Source: JAGVSV01 sp050952845 (GTDB lineage: Bacteria > Bacillota > Clostridia > Christensenellales > Aristaeellaceae). Taken from it: a stretch of DNA of 64,000 nt. Positions 61,009-64,000 of this stretch are shown in pieces (the stretch's first letter is position 1; each line of letters opens with the position of its first letter). A program made the translations under genes and the position numbers. The stretch spans positions 2,604,001 through 2,668,000 of the forward strand of contig JBMNLP010000001.1 of assembly GCA_050952845.1 (NCBI GenBank), given 5' to 3'. Below the pieces are notes generated by a model. The model made no database searches and had not been told where the DNA came from. It was given only the letters and a program-made list of their open reading frames with translations.

Positions 61009-62115
61009 ATGAACTTCTATGATTTGCATCATCAAATTCTCAAAGGCACAGCCAACGGCAAAACCATCTGGCAACCGCGCATCATCTGTTGGTATGAGGA
61101 TCGCGAATACACCAACCAGCCGCTGCCTCCGGGCTATACCGGGTTGGACCGCAAGGGGCTGTATGAAAAACTGGGCGTGTCCGACAGGTTGTATCAATTC
61201 AATGCCTGCTTCAAAGCTGCGTACGATGATTCCATCCACGTTACGCGCAAGAAAATAGATGATCTGACCGAAGAAACCGTGATCACCACGCCGGTGGGCA
61301 CGGTCAATCAAATCGTGCGCGGCAATTTGTCCAACCCCGGAAGCATGCCTGTCAAGTGGTTTGTGGAAACGGAGGAGGATTTGAAAGCGTACATCTACAT
61401 AGAAGAGCATACCACCTGGCATTTTGATCGGGACATCTATGATCGTCTGTTCAGCGATTTGGGACATCTGGGGCTGCCGGCCGCATTTCTTTGCCGCACC
61501 AATATACAAAACTTGATTGTATCGCTGGCTGGAGTGGAAAATACCTACTACCTGCTCGCGGACTGTCCGGATACCGTGGAAGCTTATTTTGACGCGCTGT
61601 CCAAATCTCAGGAAGGGTATCTGGCGGCGGTGCTGGCTTCCCCGCTTCAGTGGCTCAACTATGGCGACAATATTCACTGCAAAATTCTGCCGCCCTCACT
61701 GCTTAAAAAATATGTTATTCCTGAATATGAAAAGCGGCGGGATATTGTGAAGAAAGAGCGAGACATTTTCCTGTATTCTCACTTTGATGGGGATTTCCGG
61801 GATTATTTGCCGCTGCTGCAGGATTGCGCGCTGGATGGCTTTGAAGCGCTTACACCACAGCCGCAGGGCGATGTTGCTGTGGATGAAATGATAGCAGCCC
61901 TGGGCCCCGATCTGTACTTGGTGGACGGTGTGGCGGCGCTTTTGTTTTCCGATCTGTACCCGGTATCGATGTTGAAGGATCAGGTTACTCAACTGCTCAA
62001 CCGGCTGGAAGGCAGATTGATTTTAGGCATCTCGGATGAGTTGCCTTCCGATGGTTTGCTGGAGCGTGTATGTATTGTGCGGGATATGGTGGCTGATTTC
62101 AATGCAAAAAGGTAA
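61009..62115 (+). CDS. Uroporphyrinogen decarboxylase-like (UroD/MtaA family) protein
   Basis: 368 residues. ICWYEDREYTNQPLPPGYTG at the N-terminus, a (beta/alpha)8 plan, LYSHFDGDFRDYLPLLQDCALDGFEALTPQPQGDV and LYLVDGVAALLF resemble the UroD/MtaA superfamily, whose members are porphyrin decarboxylases or corrinoid methyltransferases. The HxDG-like SHFDGDFRDYLP together with a late Cys (DCALDG) fits the methyltransferase-like branch better than true HemE. No heme genes are near, and no corrinoid protein is in the window. GGAAGGAT precedes the ATG. A specific substrate cannot be given. Confidence 0.65.
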   Translation: MNFYDLHHQILKGTANGKTIWQPRIICWYEDREYTNQPLPPGYTGLDRKGLYEKLGVSDRLYQFNACFKAAYDDSIHVTRKKIDDLTEETVITTPVGTVNQIVRGNLSNPGSMPVKWFVETEEDLKAYIYIEEHTTWHFDRDIYDRLFSDLGHLGLPAAFLCRTNIQNLIVSLAGVENTYYLLADCPDTVEAYFDALSKSQEGYLAAVLASPLQWLNYGDNIHCKILPPSLLKKYVIPEYEKRRDIVKKERDIFLYSHFDGDFRDYLPLLQDCALDGFEALTPQPQGDVAVDEMIAALGPDLYLVDGVAALLFSDLYPVSMLKDQVTQLLNRLEGRLILGISDELPSDGLLERVCIVRDMVADFNAKR

Positions 62116-62242
62116 GAAAATGAACACATCAGCAGCATGTAAGGAATGAAGCCTGGAAATAAGGAGGAGGGCTTGGAGGAGTGATTCATGCATACACCGC
62201 ATAAACTGTGGCTTGGATGCGGCTTGGATGCGCAAATCCCGC

Positions 62243-62272
62243 TTGACGCCTCCCTGCCGGGTATGTTATATT
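62243..62272 (+). promoter_or_regulatory. Promoter of the rplU operon
   Basis: TTGACG (62243-62248), 18-base spacer and TATATT (62267-62272). Confidence 0.65.
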
Positions 62273-62279
62273 GACCTTC

Positions 62280-62356
62280 GGCCGCTCGGGAGGGGCTTCA
62301 ATGCGCATGCGCAGCCTCACGGACACAGAGCCGTATGGCCCGGCGAGCAACGATCT
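62280..62356 (+). ncRNA. L21-type leader
   Basis: The segment includes CTCACGGACACAGAGCCGTA and GGCCCGGCGAGC between GGCCGCTCGG and the SD. CTCACGGACACAGAACCGTATGG is, from memory, the conserved core of the ribosomal-protein L21 leader of Firmicutes. It lies exactly before rplU. No covariance search was possible. Confidence 0.65.
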
Positions 62357-62369
62357 GGAGGTGCTGCAA

Positions 62370-62675
62370 GTGTACGCGATCATAGCGACCGGCGGCAAAC
62401 AATACCGCGTCTCGGAGGGAGACATCATCTACATTGAAAAGCTGGACACGGAAACCGACAACACCGTTGAGTTCCCGGTGCTGATGCTGGGCGGCGAAAC
62501 CGTCAAGCTGGGCACGCCGCATGTGGAAGGCGCCAGCGTGTCCGGCAAGGTGCTGCAGCACGGGCGTGGACGGAAGATCATCGTCTACAAGTACAAGAGC
62601 AAGAAAAACTACCGGCGCAAGCAGGGCCACCGCCAGCCCTTCACCAAGGTGGAGATCACCGCCATCAAGGCGTAA
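62370..62675 (+). CDS. rplU: 50S ribosomal protein L21
   Basis: 101 residues from GTG at 62370 (GGAGG 8 bases upstream): YAIIATGGKQYRVSEGDIIY, VLMLGGETVKLGTPHVEGAS, VSGKVLQHGRGRKIIVYKYK, KNYRRKQGHRQPFTKVEITA. Full length for the family; the upstream in-frame ATG codons lie in the leader and are not needed. First gene of rplU-prp-rpmA, separated from prp by one base. Confidence 0.96.
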   Translation: MYAIIATGGKQYRVSEGDIIYIEKLDTETDNTVEFPVLMLGGETVKLGTPHVEGASVSGKVLQHGRGRKIIVYKYKSKKNYRRKQGHRQPFTKVEITAIKA

Positions 62676-62676
62676 C

Positions 62677-62994
62677 ATGACCCGCGTACGCCTGCTGTAT
62701 CTGGATGACGGCCTGACCCCCTGCGGCTACACCGTCACAGGCCATACAGGCTACGCCGAGGAAGGGCACGACATTGTATGCGCTGCCGTTTCGTTCCTCT
62801 CCATCACCTGCGCCAACGCGCTGGAAACCGTCGCGGGCATCCGCCCCGACATCGTACAGCAGGAAGGCCGGTTAGAGGTCAGGGTACAGGCAAAGGATTT
62901 AAACGCCAAAGCCGGAACCATCCTCAGCGTATTGATCCAGGGCATGAGCGATTTAACCGCCGCCTACCCATCCAACGTGGAATTTAACCCCTAA
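62677..62994 (+). CDS. prp: Ribosomal-processing cysteine protease Prp
   Basis: 105 residues. TVTGHTGYAEEGHDIVCAAVSFLSI carries the catalytic His (GH) and Cys (VCAAVS) of the Prp (YsxB) family. In Firmicutes Prp removes the N-terminal extension of L27, which is essential for ribosome function. The gene sits between rplU and rpmA as in all such genomes, and the L27 encoded next has the matching extension. Confidence 0.93.
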   Translation: MTRVRLLYLDDGLTPCGYTVTGHTGYAEEGHDIVCAAVSFLSITCANALETVAGIRPDIVQQEGRLEVRVQAKDLNAKAGTILSVLIQGMSDLTAAYPSNVEFNP

Positions 62995-63031
62995 CGCATG
63001 AAATGCAAGCATTGAAACGGAGGAAACCATG

Positions 63032-63328
63032 ATGTTGAAGCTGAACCTTCAAATGTTCGCCAGCAAGAAGGGCGTGGGCTCGTCCCGCAACGGGCGCGAC
63101 AGCGAAAGCAAACGCCTGGGCCCCAAGCGCGCCGACGGCCAGTTTGTATTGGCCGGCAATATCCTGATGCGCCAGCGCGGCACCAAGATCCACCCCGGCC
63201 ACAACGTGGGCAGGGGCAAGGATGACACCCTGTTTGCCAAAACCGACGGCATCGTCCGGTTTGAGCACTTGGGCAAAACCCGCAAAAAAGTCAGCGTTTA
63301 TCCGCTGGAGCAGGCAGCCCGGGCCTGA
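63032..63328 (+). CDS. rpmA: 50S ribosomal protein L27 with Prp-cleaved extension
   Basis: 98 residues from the second ATG (63032; GGAGG 8 bases upstream; the ATG at 63029 is also usable). MLKLNLQMFASKKGVGSSRN shows the extension typical of Gram-positive L27, with the expected Prp cut between MF and ASKKG. GRDSESKRLGPKRADGQFV and RQRGTKIHPGHNVGRGKDDT are the conserved core that reaches toward the peptidyl-transferase centre. Last gene of the operon. Confidence 0.96.
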   Translation: MLKLNLQMFASKKGVGSSRNGRDSESKRLGPKRADGQFVLAGNILMRQRGTKIHPGHNVGRGKDDTLFAKTDGIVRFEHLGKTRKKVSVYPLEQAARA

Positions 63329-63346
63329 CCGGACCATACACCGGCT

Positions 63347-63383
63347 AAAAAGCAGCCTCCTTCAAAGAAAGGGGCTGCTTTTT
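63347..63383. terminator. Bidirectional terminator after rpmA
   Basis: AAAAAGCAGCC pairs with GGCTGCTTTTT, an 11-bp stem with A and T tracts on the two sides, between convergent rpmA and the gene ending at 63382. Confidence 0.9.
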
Positions 63384-64000
63384 ATGATCTCCCCAGCCGC
63401 GCAGCCTGGCGCATGGCTTCGGCCTGCCGGCCGGTGATGTCCCGGTCGCTGTAGCGGGCGGCGTCATAGGCGTCGGCCAAAAAGGCGCCGTCCTCCTCCG
63501 GAGAGATCAGCACATGCCCCTCCAGGGCCTGGCGGGCTGTCATAGCCGCCGGCATGTCAGAGTGCCGGCGCAGCAGCACTTGATACGCATGCCGCACGCG
63601 CTGGCGGTTGTCCATATCGGCCCACCGGGGGCTGCGCACGCGGACAGGGCGCATGGCGCGCAGGCGGTCCATGGCAGACAGCTTCACTTCGTTCCAGTCG
63701 AATATGCTCTCCGTGCGGCTTTGGTAGTTTTCTCCCAGCGCGGCAGCCGTATCCCAAAACTTTTGACGCAGCCAACGGCACAGCTTTTTGACGCCCCGGA
63801 CCAGGCGCACCGCCAGCAGCCCTACCAGGAAAACGGCAGCCACCGCCGCCAGCACCATCACGACTTTTTCCAAAAACAACCAGAACGGCGCGCTCTCGCC
63901 GGGCGGCAGCATGCCGCTTTCAAGCCTTGCCGCCGGGCTGGCGGCGCCCAATTTTTCCTCGCTGATGAACAGCCGGCTCAGCCAGCCGACAAAGGCGGCG
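63382..64000 (-). CDS. DUF4129-like membrane protein, C-terminal part (5' partial)
   Basis: The frame remains open to the window end (upstream codons read AFVGWLSRLFISEEKLGAAS), so the TTG at 63951 is not the start. One membrane segment (FWLFLEKVVMVLAAVAAVFLVGLLAVRL) is followed by a cytoplasmic domain with RQRVRHAYQVLLRRHSDMPA, MTARQALEGHV and AYDAARYSDRDITGRQAEAM, the pattern of the DUF4129 domain found at the end of transglutaminase-like membrane proteins. Stop TAA overlaps the terminator stem. Function unknown. Confidence 0.65.
   Translation of the reverse strand, partial: AAFVGWLSRLFISEEKLGAASPAARLESGMLPPGESAPFWLFLEKVVMVLAAVAAVFLVGLLAVRLVRGVKKLCRWLRQKFWDTAAALGENYQSRTESIFDWNEVKLSAMDRLRAMRPVRVRSPRWADMDNRQRVRHAYQVLLRRHSDMPAAMTARQALEGHVLISPEEDGAFLADAYDAARYSDRDITGRQAEAMRQAARLGRS

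Overview
The window looks like chromosome of an obligately anaerobic Gram-positive bacterium of the Clostridia. The reasons are an infC-rpmI-rplT operon with a Firmicutes-type leader, an rplU-prp-rpmA cluster whose L27 carries the N-terminal extension removed by the Prp protease, an [FeFe] hydrogenase, a glycyl radical enzyme with its radical-SAM activase, and strong SD sequences with frequent GTG/TTG starts. The base composition is fairly GC-rich, with two clearly AT-richer stretches (about 15.2-22.0 kb and 44.4-49.1 kb) that look acquired. No species can be named from the sequence.

Layout. 0-7.4 kb: exported solute-binding-like and propeller-like proteins without permeases, around an ECF sigma/anti-sigma pair, plus an acetamidase remnant. 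7.4-15.2 kb: rpsU, a DMT exporter, an L,D-transpeptidase, an Orn/Lys/Arg decarboxylase, a parvulin foldase, the infC-rpmI-rplT operon and tRNA-Leu. 15.2-22 kb: AT-rich island directly after tRNA-Leu, with a double-HTH regulator, decayed genes, an amidohydrolase and a membrane GGDEF/EAL protein. 22-26.4 kb: secreted envelope-glycan genes (NAGPA-like, CapA-like, PIG-L) and a leucine-rich-repeat protein. 26.6-37.2 kb: a five-gene minus-strand operon made of a 1776-residue secreted Cys/His repeat protein, a radical-SAM activase, a glycyl radical enzyme and two Gfo/Idh/MocA oxidoreductases. 37.2-44.2 kb: a third Gfo/Idh/MocA enzyme, a SNF2 ATPase, ZupT, pyridoxamine kinase and DegV. 44.4-49.1 kb: a second AT-richer block beside a decayed tRNA-Ser. 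49.5-55 kb: a MocA-like protein, NagA, an MFS transporter and [FeFe] hydrogenase with a NuoE-like ferredoxin. 55-58.6 kb: a CUT1 sugar ABC transporter operon whose binding-protein gene has an amber codon in its signal peptide. 58.9-64 kb: a second ECF/anti-sigma pair, a UroD-like protein, rplU-prp-rpmA and the end of a DUF4129-like gene.

The most unusual structure is a pair of small mobile repeat families. Family A (160 bp, TACCAAC-type ends, 3-bp TTA/TCA target duplications) is present at 25.4, 49.1 and 60.7 kb. Family B (159 bp, GAGCAAATT ends, TA target duplications) is present at 26.45 and 49.16 kb. One B copy sits precisely inside an A copy. The two families have unrelated ends but appear to share the same internal module centred on a GCGTAGCAGCGCTACG palindrome.

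Functionally the window suggests a carbohydrate-degrading fermenter: binding proteins, ABC and MFS transport, NagA, several Gfo/Idh/MocA dehydrogenases, a glycosidase-like protein, a glycyl radical enzyme of unassigned substrate and hydrogenase for electron disposal. All assignments were made by reading the sequence; no database search was run.
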